Of a stretch of 64,000 nucleotides of DNA, positions 8,765 to 17,980 are shown one piece after another. The position numbers and the translations under genes are program-made. Position 1 is the stretch's first letter; every line of letters starts with the position of its first letter. Below the pieces are notes generated by a model. It worked only from the letters and a program-made list of their open reading frames with translations, did no database searches and was not told the origin of the DNA. Source of the DNA: DATFTF01 sp963825175 (GTDB lineage: Bacteria > Acidobacteriota > Thermoanaerobaculia > UBA5066 > Gp7-AA6); assembly GCA_963825175.1 (NCBI GenBank), contig CAWGSA010000001.1:868001-932000 (forward strand). Reading direction: 5' to 3'.

Positions 8765-11746
8765 ATGAAAGGCCGATGGGCTCGACGCCTTCTTCCGCTT
8801 ATGCCTCTTCTGCTCTGGGCCGGCTCGGCGGCGGTCTTGTCCGCTCAGTCCTACCGCATCACCCACCTTGTGGGTGGACCAGGGGGAGGCGGCTTCCTGG
8901 ACGGACCCGCGGCGAACGCCCGTTTCAACCGGCTGGTAGGCGTGGCGGTCGATTCCTCGGGGACTGTCTATGTCGCCGACTCGGGCAATGACGTCATTCG
9001 AAAGATTGGTCCGACAGGGGTCGTTACGACACTTGCGGGGCTGCCCGGGGTCGCCGGGAGTAGCGATGGCACAGGCAGCGCGGCGCGCTTTGCTTTCCCC
9101 CAAGGAATCGCCACCGATTCCGCAGGTAACGTCTTCGTCGCCGACAGTTCCAATAGCACGATCCGAAAGGTCACGCCGGTCGGGGTAGTCACCACGATTG
9201 CCGGCACACCCGGAAGGACGGGCGGCACCGACGGTACGGGAAGCGCCGCTCTGTTCTTCTTTCCCACTGCCATCGCCACGGATGCCGCCGGTAACCTGTA
9301 CGTTGTTGATTCGGACTCCGATTTCGAGCCCAATGGGAAGGGCTTCAGCACAATTCGCAAGATCACGCCGGCGGGCGTCGTCACGACGCTTGCAGGCTCG
9401 GCAACAGTACGCGGCTATCGTGATGGCAGCGGAACGGATGCGCTCTTCGATTTCGGCGACGAGGGAGCGCTCGTCGCGGACAATGCCGGGAACCTCTACG
9501 TTGCCGACTCGGACAATCTGACTGTTCGCGAGGTCACGCCGGCAGGCATCGTCTCGACTCTTGCAGGCAATCCGAGCTGTCCGAACCTCACGGACGGTAC
9601 CGGTAGCGCTGCGTGCTTTCTCGATCCGAACGGCATCGGTTTCGATGGCGCAGGCAATCTCTACCTGGGCGACGGCGGAGTCGCGATACGAAAGGTCACA
9701 CCTTCGGGAGCCGTTACGACGATCGCCGGCGCGCAGACTCTCGGTTTCGTGGACGGGACTGGAGCCGACGCACGGTTCGACGGCACCGAGAATCTGACTT
9801 CGGACGGCGTGAACCTCTTCATTCCCGATACCATCAACAACGCGGTTCGGAAGGTCGTCATCGCGACGACAGTGGTGACGACGCTCGCCGGCGGGAGCCC
9901 CATATTCGCAGGCTCGACCGACGGCATCGGTACGGCGGCACGCTTTAGCTTCCCGACCGCTCTGGCAACCGACGGCAGGAACCTCTACGTGGCCGACTCC
10001 GGAAACTCGACCATCCGTCAGGTAAGTCCCAGCGGGCAGGTCACGACACTCGCCGGAACTCCAGGCGTCCTCGGCTCGGCCGACGGGACCGGAAGCGCCG
10101 TCAGCTTCGGCTTCTCCCAATCCACCGCCGCGCCTTACAGTCTCGCGACCGACGGAACGAACCTTTACATACCGGATAGCCAGAATTCGACCATCCGAAA
10201 ACTGGTCATCGCCACCGGCCAGGTCACGACCATCGCCGGAACCGCGGGCGTTCCCGGCTCGACCGATGGCGTCGGTGCCGCGGCCCGCTTTCTGGCCCCA
10301 AGGGGAATCACGACCGATGGGACCAACCTCTACGTGGTGGAGACAGGAAACTCGACGATCCGACAGATCGTCATCGCTACCGGAGAAGTCACGACGCTTG
10401 CCGGGAGCCCGGGTGTTACCGGCTCGAGCGATGGCGTCGGAAGCGTGGCGCGCTTCAACCTCCCCACGGATATCACGGGCGATGGGACGAACCTCTATGT
10501 AGTTGACAGACAGAATTCAACCATTCGTAAGATCGTCATCGCGACAAGACAGGTAACGACAATCGCCGGCGTCGCAAGCCCGCCGGGCTCGGGCTTCAGC
10601 GATGGAATCGGGAGCGCAGCCCGCTTCAATGCTCCTCAGGGCATCACGACGGACGGAGCGAATCTTTACGTAACGGATGGAGTCATCCGCGGCATCGTGA
10701 TCGCGACAGGACAAGTCTCAACTGTTGCCGGGACGCCCGGATGGCGCGGCGGAATGGATGGCACCGGGGCTGGTCCCCTTTTCTTCGCGCCGGTAGGAAT
10801 CGTTTTCGCGAACAATTTCATCTTTGTCGCCGACACCCGAAATAACGATATTCGTGAGGGTGCCTGCACGGCCGACACGCCGGTGAGCCCAGTCGCGACT
10901 CCGCTCGGCAACTCCACGGGTCCCGTAACAGGGGTCGACTTCTTGGATCTGACCTGGTCCCCGCCAGCCTCCGGCCTGACGCCCAACGGGTACGACTGGG
11001 CGATCAACGGAGATTCATTCACAGCGGAAAGCGGGATTTCTGTGACTGCTCCTCCACGAGGGAGTAACGATCCGATTACGCTGCACGTTCGCGGCCGCGC
11101 CTGCAACCCAGAGGTCGCGGGCAGCGCTGTGGACAGCCCGACCTACTCACCGGCGCCGCCAGCGGCCAGCTTCTCGGCCTCCGCACCGGCCTCGCCAGGT
11201 GCCACCGTGACCTTCACCGACACGAGCGACCCTCAGGCCACGAGCTGGTTGTGGCTCTTCGGCGATGGAGCCATTGCCACGACACAGTCCACCAACCATA
11301 CTTTTCCGAGCAGGGGTATCTACAGTGTCGTGCTGGTCGCTTCCAACGGTGCAGGGTCGAGTCAGACGAGTCATCCGCAAACCGTCCAGTCCATCGCATC
11401 GCTGCCCCAGGGCATCCGTTCGACACGCGTTTTCGACACCACAGATCCAGAGCGCCAGCGCCTCGAAAGAGCTCGAATAGCCGGTCCGGGCGGCTCGTGG
11501 CTCCACATCTTCTCCGGCGAGGGCGAGGAGATCGTCGTCTATCTGCGTTTCCGTGATGCCTTGGGCCGGCTGGCCAGGGAGCGGCGTCTCTCCGTCGCGC
11601 CCGGTCAGGAAGCCCTCTACGACCTGGGAGCCTACGGACTCCACGGTGTCTGGACGCTCGAGCTCGTTTCCGCTCACAAGTTCGACGCCTTCCTCGAAGA
11701 GCGGGACTCTAATGGGCCGAAAGGAGAGCGCAATGGGCTGCGCTGA
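8765..11746 (+). CDS. Secreted NHL-repeat beta-propeller protein with PKD domain
   Basis: A 993-aa exported protein. After the signal peptide (about 1-27), roughly a dozen NHL-type units repeat the pattern P.GI..D..GN.YVAD..N..IRK...G.VTT.AG..G (about residues 30-700), enough for two stacked six-bladed propellers. A fibronectin-like segment (about 715-790) and a PKD domain (about 800-880, FTDTSDP...WLFGDG) follow. A C-terminal beta domain (about 885-985) ends the protein. The ATG at 8765 has GGAGGGAGG 8-16 nt upstream. The next gene overlaps its 3' end by 14 bp. Such propellers usually bind ligands or partners; there is no catalytic motif. The repeat DNA itself is strongly periodic. Confidence 0.88.
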   Translation: MKGRWARRLLPLMPLLLWAGSAAVLSAQSYRITHLVGGPGGGGFLDGPAANARFNRLVGVAVDSSGTVYVADSGNDVIRKIGPTGVVTTLAGLPGVAGSSDGTGSAARFAFPQGIATDSAGNVFVADSSNSTIRKVTPVGVVTTIAGTPGRTGGTDGTGSAALFFFPTAIATDAAGNLYVVDSDSDFEPNGKGFSTIRKITPAGVVTTLAGSATVRGYRDGSGTDALFDFGDEGALVADNAGNLYVADSDNLTVREVTPAGIVSTLAGNPSCPNLTDGTGSAACFLDPNGIGFDGAGNLYLGDGGVAIRKVTPSGAVTTIAGAQTLGFVDGTGADARFDGTENLTSDGVNLFIPDTINNAVRKVVIATTVVTTLAGGSPIFAGSTDGIGTAARFSFPTALATDGRNLYVADSGNSTIRQVSPSGQVTTLAGTPGVLGSADGTGSAVSFGFSQSTAAPYSLATDGTNLYIPDSQNSTIRKLVIATGQVTTIAGTAGVPGSTDGVGAAARFLAPRGITTDGTNLYVVETGNSTIRQIVIATGEVTTLAGSPGVTGSSDGVGSVARFNLPTDITGDGTNLYVVDRQNSTIRKIVIATRQVTTIAGVASPPGSGFSDGIGSAARFNAPQGITTDGANLYVTDGVIRGIVIATGQVSTVAGTPGWRGGMDGTGAGPLFFAPVGIVFANNFIFVADTRNNDIREGACTADTPVSPVATPLGNSTGPVTGVDFLDLTWSPPASGLTPNGYDWAINGDSFTAESGISVTAPPRGSNDPITLHVRGRACNPEVAGSAVDSPTYSPAPPAASFSASAPASPGATVTFTDTSDPQATSWLWLFGDGAIATTQSTNHTFPSRGIYSVVLVASNGAGSSQTSHPQTVQSIASLPQGIRSTRVFDTTDPERQRLERARIAGPGGSWLHIFSGEGEEIVVYLRFRDALGRLARERRLSVAPGQEALYDLGAYGLHGVWTLELVSAHKFDAFLEERDSNGPKGERNGLR

Positions 11747-12872
11747 TCGCCTCTCCTTTCGCAAGGCTGCGGCTTTGGCCACGCTCCTGATCTTCGGTCT
11801 GAGTTCGACCCTGGGGGCTACGGCTCAATTGCGGCCGACGCCCAGGGGCGGAGCGCGCGTGGAGATCCAGCACGATCCGCTGACCTGCGTCACGACGGTC
11901 ATCGCGCCCGAGGTCGATGCTCGGATGCTGCCCGGACAGGAGCTCTCCAGCAGTTATGTCTACTTCCGCGCCGCCGGCACGCCCTACTTCTACTATGCCA
12001 TCATGACGGGAACCCCACCTGATCAGCGGGCCACCATACCGAGACCCCTTCCCGAGACCAAGAGCGTCGATTACTTCGTGCAGGCCACGGACAAGACCGC
12101 CCTCTCCCGCAAGACACCCGACTACTTACCACCCGTTATTCGGCAGGATGCCTGCAAGGTGAAAGGGAGCGTCGTCGGACCGCAGGGCGCCGGTTTGACC
12201 ATCGGGCTGACGGACCCTAAGCAGCCGCTTCTTCCCCCGGGGTTCAACAAGAATGACATCGCCAAGATCATTCTCTTGACCGGCGCGGTCGTGACGGTGG
12301 CCGTGGCGATGCAGATGACGGGCGGAGGGGCGACGGCGGCCGGAGCGTCCACAACGGCAGGAGGGTCAACGGGAGCAGGCACGAGCTCGGGGGCAGGCGC
12401 CGGCGCAGGTGGAGGCGCTGCTGGGGGAGGTCTCAGCACAGGTGTGATCGTCGCCGGCGGGGTCGCCGTCGCGGCAGGGGTCGCCGTCGCAGTGAGCAAT
12501 CACGGGAACAAGTCGTCCCCACCATCACAAATCGTCAACCGATTCGTCGAAGTGGAAGCAACCTGGAGCGGCCTGGGCGACATCGACATCCAGTTGGTCG
12601 GACCCACGGGCCAGATGGTGGGCCAGCGCCTGCCGGTCGGATGCGACCCGGGCGGCGCCAGCCGCACCGAGCGCGTCGTCCTTCAGGGCTCCAGTCTCCC
12701 CACCGGCAGCTACCAGGTGCACCTGGTCGCGAACTCCTGCGGAACCGGGACCCCCGCCGCTATCTCCACCCTCCTGACCGTCCAGTCCGACACCGGACCA
12801 AAATGCTCCAGCGCCTTCGTCAACGTCCCCATCGGCGCCACCGTTCCAGGCTGCTCCTTCACGCTGCCGTAA
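11733..12872 (+). CDS. Exported/membrane protein with two hydrophobic segments joined by a Gly/Ala/Ser-rich linker
   Basis: A 379-aa protein of unknown function. It has a signal peptide (about 1-30), a Cys-containing beta-rich domain (about 35-150), a hydrophobic helix near 175-200 (IAKIILLTGAVVTVAVAMQM), a low-complexity GGGATAAGAS-type linker and a second hydrophobic stretch (GVIVAGGVAVAAGVAVAVS, near 235-255). A final Cys-containing domain follows. The ATG at 11733 has AAGGAGAG directly upstream and overlaps the NHL gene by 14 bp, so the pair is translationally coupled. The layout suggests a membrane hairpin with two exposed domains, perhaps an anchor for the NHL protein. Function is inferred from context only. 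Confidence 0.75.
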   Translation: MGCADRLSFRKAAALATLLIFGLSSTLGATAQLRPTPRGGARVEIQHDPLTCVTTVIAPEVDARMLPGQELSSSYVYFRAAGTPYFYYAIMTGTPPDQRATIPRPLPETKSVDYFVQATDKTALSRKTPDYLPPVIRQDACKVKGSVVGPQGAGLTIGLTDPKQPLLPPGFNKNDIAKIILLTGAVVTVAVAMQMTGGGATAAGASTTAGGSTGAGTSSGAGAGAGGGAAGGGLSTGVIVAGGVAVAAGVAVAVSNHGNKSSPPSQIVNRFVEVEATWSGLGDIDIQLVGPTGQMVGQRLPVGCDPGGASRTERVVLQGSSLPTGSYQVHLVANSCGTGTPAAISTLLTVQSDTGPKCSSAFVNVPIGATVPGCSFTLP

Positions 12873-12874
12873 AC

Positions 12875-12895
12875 GTCTTCCGGCCAGTGGAAGAC
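12875..12895 (+). terminator. Hairpin downstream of the NHL operon
   Basis: GTCTTCC-ggccagt-GGAAGAC is a perfect 7-bp stem starting 3 bp after the stop codon. It lacks a T-run. Confidence 0.35.
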
Positions 12896-12978
12896 CCTGC
12901 GTCATGCACGCGGGGACATAGGTTCTCTAATCGGTTAGGCTCTGCCTTCGGTTCTTCTGCCATCAGTATGGAGGCACG

Positions 12979-13920
12979 ATGATCTACGAAAATATCCTGG
13001 GCACCATCGGCAATACCCCGATCGTCCGCATCCACAAGCTCGCCCCCGCCGGCACGACCATGTACGTCAAGTGCGAAGCGTTCAATCCCCTGTCCTCGGT
13101 CAAGGACCGGCTGGCCATTGCCATCATCGAGGACGCCGAGCGGCGGGGGACGTTGAAGCCGGGCCAGACGGTGGTCGAAGCGACCTCCGGCAACACGGGC
13201 ATCGCGCTGGCGATGGTCTGCGCTGTCAAGGGCTATCCCTTCGTGGCCCTGATGTCCGACAGCTTCTCCGTCGAGCGCCGCAAGCTCATGCGGATTCTGG
13301 GGGCGAAAGTGGTCCTCGTTCCTGCGGCCGAACGGGGAACCGGGATGGTCAAGAAGGCCGAGGAGCTGGCGAAATCGAAGGGATGGTTCCTCGCTCGCCA
13401 ATTCGAAAATCCGGCTAACCCCGAGTACCACCGTCAGACGACGGGGCCGGAGATCATCCGCGACTTCGTCGGCAAGCGCCTCGACTGGTGGGTGACGGGT
13501 TACGGAACGGGCGGCACGCTGACGGGAGTGAGCGACATGCTCCGCAAGGCGCGGCCGGAGACGAAGATCGCCGTGGTCGAACCGGAAGGAGCGGCGCTCC
13601 TGGCCGGGAAGGAATGGAAGCCGCACAAGATCCAGGGCTGGACGCCGGACTTCATCCCCGCGGTCCTGGACCGCAAGAGCTTCGACGAGCTCGTGACAGT
13701 CTCCGACACGGAGGCCCGCGACGCCGCGCGCGACCTGGCGTCCAAGGAAGGCATCTTCTGCGGCATCTCCTCGGGCGGAACGTTCGCCGGCGCCCGCAAG
13801 ATCGCGGAGAAGGCGGGCAAGGGCGCGGTCGTTCTGGCCATGCTCCCCGACACCGGCGAGCGTTACCTGTCGACCATCCTCTTCGAAGGGATCAACGAAG
13901 GAACGGACGAGGTGGCCTAA
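12979..13920 (+). CDS. cysK: Cysteine synthase A (O-acetylserine sulfhydrylase)
   Basis: A 313-aa PLP enzyme making cysteine from O-acetylserine and sulfide. Visible landmarks are the PLP-binding K42 in SSVKDR, the substrate loop TSGNTG (69-74), the phosphate-binding GYGTGGTLTG and the C-terminal PDTGERYLST that is diagnostic of CysK. Length is normal for the family. The ATG at 12979 is preceded by TATGGAGGCACG. The gene stands alone, with 106 bp upstream, and is convergent with the SagB-type gene 41 bp away. Confidence 0.95.
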   Translation: MIYENILGTIGNTPIVRIHKLAPAGTTMYVKCEAFNPLSSVKDRLAIAIIEDAERRGTLKPGQTVVEATSGNTGIALAMVCAVKGYPFVALMSDSFSVERRKLMRILGAKVVLVPAAERGTGMVKKAEELAKSKGWFLARQFENPANPEYHRQTTGPEIIRDFVGKRLDWWVTGYGTGGTLTGVSDMLRKARPETKIAVVEPEGAALLAGKEWKPHKIQGWTPDFIPAVLDRKSFDELVTVSDTEARDAARDLASKEGIFCGISSGGTFAGARKIAEKAGKGAVVLAMLPDTGERYLSTILFEGINEGTDEVA

Positions 13921-13961
13921 GGCGTTGGATCTTCGTTGGAGCATCGCCACTGCTCCATCGA

Positions 13962-15026
13962 TCAGAGAAGTGCTTTGGCCGGCACGCCTGCGCCGCAAAG
14001 GTACATCGGGAACTCTTTGACGCCGTCCAAGCCGATGAGCTTCTCGACGTAAGAGTCCTGGATGGCTGCGGTGGTGAAGGGGCCGAGTCCGCGTGCCGTG
14101 GCCAAGAGGCAGAAGGTCTGAGCGAGGTGTCCGGCCTCGAGCCAGAGCACGCGGTACGCGCCCTCGAAGTCGTACTTCCAGAGGGTCCGCCCAAAGACAG
14201 CGGTCATCACGCACAGGAAACCGGCCTTCGCGATCCAGCGCTGACCGGAAGCCGTCTCCACCGCGGCGAGTCGGAGGTCGCCGGCGCGGACGAGTCTCAA
14301 GTCGTCCACGGGCACCTCGTAGTGGTAGAGCCCGGGGCGGAGACCTCTGACGTTCCACGCCAGGACGTAAGCCTCGATGGGATGAAGGGCTCCGGCCGAC
14401 GGGCTCGACTTGACGACCCGCCAACCCAGGGTACCGCCGTCGATCCATCCCGTCTGGCCCCAGGTGCCCCGCACGACGGCGGCCAGATCTTCGAGCGCGA
14501 CCGGTTCCTTTCGAAAGGTCCTCACGGTCCGCCGCGCCTGAATCACCCGGTCGATCCCGATCTCATTCCGACTCGCTGCAGTCGACGGGAGGAGCGGCGG
14601 GGACGTTCCTCGAGAGCGCTTGAATCGCCCGGGAGGGCGTCTTGGAACCACGTGCTTGCGAAGGAAGGCGTCGATTCCGGCGGAGGTTCGAAGGAATCTC
14701 GGGTTACTGGTAGCCAGGTGGTAGTAGGCGGACGCCAGGTTCTTTCTCCAGGGTTTGAGTCGTGAAATGCGCCGGGATGCTTCCTCCTGCGGCAGAAGGA
14801 GGCCCAGGCGAACCAGATGCCGGACTCGTCCGAGGAAAGCTCGTTTCTCCAGGGGACGAAGGCGTTTGGCAAGACGATCCGGATCGCGGGCTCTGGCGAA
14901 GAGATCGAGGACGGCGATGACGGAAGGCGAGGCCTGGAGGGACAGGGACCTCGCCAGATCTTCGACGAGGAGCGATCCTTCGAACCACGAGATCAGGAGA
15001 TCTGGAGCCCGGACCAGACGCCCCAA
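13962..15026 (-). CDS. SagB/ThcOx-type FMN-dependent dehydrogenase (nitroreductase superfamily)
   Basis: A 354-aa protein. An N-terminal domain of about 130 residues is followed by a nitroreductase fold beginning IDRVIQARRTVRTFRKEPV. The family motif SPSAGALHPIEAYV is clear, with the glycine-rich LGPFTTAAIQD and a C-terminal CGAG. SagB enzymes oxidise peptide azolines to azoles; the subgroup lacking cyclodehydratase partners is largely uncharacterised. The start is TTG at 15026, 13 bp after and in the same frame as the stop of the upstream 74-aa ORF, which implies translational coupling. No YcaO/cyclodehydratase gene is in the window. Confidence 0.85.
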   Translation of the reverse strand: MGRLVRAPDLLISWFEGSLLVEDLARSLSLQASPSVIAVLDLFARARDPDRLAKRLRPLEKRAFLGRVRHLVRLGLLLPQEEASRRISRLKPWRKNLASAYYHLATSNPRFLRTSAGIDAFLRKHVVPRRPPGRFKRSRGTSPPLLPSTAASRNEIGIDRVIQARRTVRTFRKEPVALEDLAAVVRGTWGQTGWIDGGTLGWRVVKSSPSAGALHPIEAYVLAWNVRGLRPGLYHYEVPVDDLRLVRAGDLRLAAVETASGQRWIAKAGFLCVMTAVFGRTLWKYDFEGAYRVLWLEAGHLAQTFCLLATARGLGPFTTAAIQDSYVEKLIGLDGVKEFPMYLCGAGVPAKALL

Positions 15027-15038
15027 GGGCGGCGATCC

Positions 15039-15263
15039 CTATCCGCTGCGGCGGTTGCTTGGGGGCTTCAAGCGCGGGCCGATGGGTTTGCGCGGGATCA
15101 CCTTTATGAATTGGGCATTTGCGCCGCAACTGCTCTTCATCGGAGAAGCGGCGTAGTACGTCGCCTTCGCGGTCCAATCGGAACCGAGGCATGCCTTGAT
15201 ACACCGATCCAGGGCTCGATCAGGGATGATCCACACGGTGTTTCGCGGAGAGTCTTTCGGCAT
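15039..15263 (-). CDS. Small cationic Cys-containing peptide upstream of SagB-like gene (candidate precursor)
   Basis: A 74-aa ORF with a near-ideal ribosome site (AAGGAGGAGCTC then ATG). It lies 21 bp after the kinase-propeller gene and 13 bp before the SagB-type gene, all on the same strand. It has three cysteines (DRCIKACLG and SSCGAN), several Ser/Thr, and a basic Pro-rich tail (PRKPIGPRLKPP). There is no signal peptide and no family I recognise. The strong start, tight spacing and linkage to a peptide-oxidising enzyme family make a RiPP-like substrate plausible. There is no recognisable leader motif or protease site, so a small regulatory protein is equally possible. Confidence 0.6.
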   Translation of the reverse strand: MPKDSPRNTVWIIPDRALDRCIKACLGSDWTAKATYYAASPMKSSCGANAQFIKVIPRKPIGPRLKPPSNRRSG

Positions 15264-15284
15264 GAGCTCCTCCTTGTTTGCCGC

Positions 15285-17885
15285 TCATTCTAGTCCCGCA
15301 CAGTAATAGAGCCCGGACGACGAGCGCGCAATCGAGTACGCCTGGACTGTCCCGTCATCGCTGAACGCGGCGCCGTAGAAGGCCCCGTAGATACCGCCGG
15401 CCGGAACCGGGAGCGTTTCCTGGAAGAGCACGCTTCCCGTGGACGCGTTCATCGTCAAGAACTGGCGCTCGCTCGTTGCCGCGAAGATCCGGTCGCCGGA
15501 TCCGCTCCAACGAATGGAGGCAAAACGGTCTTTGCCGGCCAGACGGTAGAGCCGCCGCCCAACGCCCGGATTCAAGGGATACACGAAAAGATCTTTCTTT
15601 TCCGGGCCGCAGATACAAAGGAATTCGGTCAGCGACGGATCGGCCCGCGGTTGATCGCATCCGATCGCTCCAAGCGCCTGCAAACCGCTTCCATCGCTGC
15701 GAATCCGCCAGATCTGGTTCCTGATGCCATCGGAGCTCACGAACAGGATCGTCGACGGCCCGGCAAAAGAAGGAGACCAGCGACTCTTGTTCGAAGGAGC
15801 CACCGCCAGCGGACTTCCAGCACCATTGGAAACGATCTGAAGCTGCGCCGGGCCTGTCAGGGGACTGGTGAGCGCAGCGATCGAATGCCCGTCCGGGGAG
15901 AAGGCTCCCGGCTCTCCAGGTCCCAGGAGCACCGCGTCGCTGCCGTCGAGCGAACGAGTCCAGATGGTCGGCGCGCCGCGCGTGGGCAGGCTGTCCGAGA
16001 ACAGGACCGCGCTCGCGTCCGGAGAGAGGTCGGCCACCATGGTCAGGCCGAGCCACGACAAATCCCTCAAGGGCTCCGTCGGGCGCCGGACGATCAGGCT
16101 GATCCTGCTCTCGTTGAGGATCAAGAGGCACGCCGATCCATCCGGCGAGACGTTCTGCAAAACGAACAGATCGGGGAGCGAATAGAGCGCGCGCGGGCGT
16201 CCGGACGTGCGGACTGCCCAGATCGTGCTGCTGTAGGGACTCCCGGGGGATGCGGTGAACCAGATCTCGCCGCTCTTCCGGTTCCAGTCCAGACCCAGGC
16301 AGCGTTCGTACTGGGGAGAGAGCGCCTTGGACCCGGATCCGTCGGTGAATGCCAGGTAGATCTGGCCCGCGTCGTCGAAGCGGGAGGGGTGATGGATGAA
16401 CGCGACGGCCCTCTCGTCCGGCGAGAGACGCACGCGCGAGATGGCTCCCTGGGTTCGGAAAAGGGTCTTCGTCTCTCCATTCTCCGAACGGGTCTCCAGC
16501 ACGCGTTCATTGCCGGTGTCGCGCACGACCGCAAAGAACCGTCCTTTGGGCGCCCAGTCCGCCCAGCCCACTCCATCGAGAAGCGGGCGTGGTTTTCCGC
16601 CATGCAGCGGCAGCCACGCGAGCATCCCGCGCAGATCGATCGCGGTTCGTGAGACGCCCAGAAGCGCGAGAACCTGAGAGCCGTCGCCGGAGTAGGCCAT
16701 GGGGATCTGCGGCTCGGACTCCAGCCGAAGATCGAATCCCGGCGAGTCCGGAAGCGTCAGAAAAGATCCCGGCTGCTGCCCTTCCCACGAAGCGCTGTAG
16801 AGGATGGAGTTCGAATTCGGAACGAAGAGAGCGCGTGAGATCAGGCCGCTCCGGAACGTCAGACGCCGGAACTCGGGACGGCTCGAACGGTGCCCGCCGA
16901 AAAGAAGCAGAACGGCCGTGCCGGTGAGGACCGCGAGAACCGCAGCCGCTCCGAGACGCCTCCCGAGGAGACCGGTCGAGTGCGAGGGCGCCGCGGCCGC
17001 CTGGCCAGTCGAAGTCTCACCGATGTGGTCCCGCAGTGTCTGAAGATCGCGCGAGAGATCGCGAGTCGAAACGTACCGATCCGCGGGCGACTTCGCCAAA
17101 CACCGCTCGATGATCCATCGCAGGGGCGCCGGGGTGTCCGAACGCAACGGAGCGATCGGCGCCGGCTCCTGCTGCAGGATGGCAAGCAGGGTATCCGCGC
17201 GGGTCTCTCTTGCGAAGGCGCGCCGGCCCGTCACCATTTCGTAGAGAACGGCCCCCAGAGAGAATTGGTCGGAGCGCGCGTCGATCGCGCCGCCGCGAGC
17301 CTGCTCGGGCGACATGTAGTCCGTGGTGCCCAGGACAGCGCCGGGAAGCGTCTCCGGATCGGTCACGGTGTCGGAGGGCGCCCGGGCCCGGGAGCCGGTC
17401 GCCGATACCTCGAGCTTGGCCAGGCCGAAGTCGAGAATCTTGACGAACCCCGAGCGCGAGATCATGACGTTGCGCGGTTTCAGGTCCCGGTGCACGATCC
17501 CGGCTTCATGCGCCGAGGCGAGGCCGTCGGCCATCTGTACGGCGAAATCGAGCAGCTTGCGGATCGGAAGCCGTCCGGGCGCCAGGATCTCGTGCAGCGT
17601 CTTGCCGTCCACGAGCTCGATGGCCATGTACGCGACCGAGCCTTCCCGACCGACATCGAAAACCGTGATGATGTTCGGGTGGGAGAGGGCCGAGGCCGCG
17701 CGCGCCTCGCGCTCGAAACGCTGGAGACGCGCCGGCTCGGAGGCCATGTCGGACGGAAGAACCTTGATCGCGACGTCACGGCCAAGGCGAGGATCGCGCG
17801 CGCGGTAGACCTCCCCCATTCCTCCGGCGCCGATCGGAGAAAGGATCTCGTAAGGACCGAGATGCTGTCCTGGGGAAAGAGACAC
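15285..17885 (-). CDS. Ser/Thr protein kinase fused to TolB/WD40-like beta-propeller
   Basis: An 866-aa membrane kinase. The kinase domain (about 11-280) has GAGGMGEVY, AIKVLP, HRDLKPRN, DFGLAK and GTTDYMSPEQ. One transmembrane helix lies near 310-330 (LAVLTGTAVLLLFG). About 530 residues of PD40/WD40-like repeats follow, with phrases such as LSPDERAVAFIHH, VSPDGSACLL and FSPDGHSIAAL. The propeller would be extracytoplasmic. The start is GTG at 17885, only 10 residues before the kinase fold. This architecture is characteristic of Acidobacteriota and Planctomycetota. The 74-aa peptide and SagB-type genes follow closely and may be co-expressed. Confidence 0.92.
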   Translation of the reverse strand: MSLSPGQHLGPYEILSPIGAGGMGEVYRARDPRLGRDVAIKVLPSDMASEPARLQRFEREARAASALSHPNIITVFDVGREGSVAYMAIELVDGKTLHEILAPGRLPIRKLLDFAVQMADGLASAHEAGIVHRDLKPRNVMISRSGFVKILDFGLAKLEVSATGSRARAPSDTVTDPETLPGAVLGTTDYMSPEQARGGAIDARSDQFSLGAVLYEMVTGRRAFARETRADTLLAILQQEPAPIAPLRSDTPAPLRWIIERCLAKSPADRYVSTRDLSRDLQTLRDHIGETSTGQAAAAPSHSTGLLGRRLGAAAVLAVLTGTAVLLLFGGHRSSRPEFRRLTFRSGLISRALFVPNSNSILYSASWEGQQPGSFLTLPDSPGFDLRLESEPQIPMAYSGDGSQVLALLGVSRTAIDLRGMLAWLPLHGGKPRPLLDGVGWADWAPKGRFFAVVRDTGNERVLETRSENGETKTLFRTQGAISRVRLSPDERAVAFIHHPSRFDDAGQIYLAFTDGSGSKALSPQYERCLGLDWNRKSGEIWFTASPGSPYSSTIWAVRTSGRPRALYSLPDLFVLQNVSPDGSACLLILNESRISLIVRRPTEPLRDLSWLGLTMVADLSPDASAVLFSDSLPTRGAPTIWTRSLDGSDAVLLGPGEPGAFSPDGHSIAALTSPLTGPAQLQIVSNGAGSPLAVAPSNKSRWSPSFAGPSTILFVSSDGIRNQIWRIRSDGSGLQALGAIGCDQPRADPSLTEFLCICGPEKKDLFVYPLNPGVGRRLYRLAGKDRFASIRWSGSGDRIFAATSERQFLTMNASTGSVLFQETLPVPAGGIYGAFYGAAFSDDGTVQAYSIARSSSGLYYCAGLE

Positions 17886-17980
17886 GCGCTTGAGTCGATT
17901 CTATCCCCCGGACGAGTCAGGGAGTCCGCGGCGGATCTTCTCTGCCGGCGGCTATGCGCGCCTTCCCGCTCCGCCGGCGA

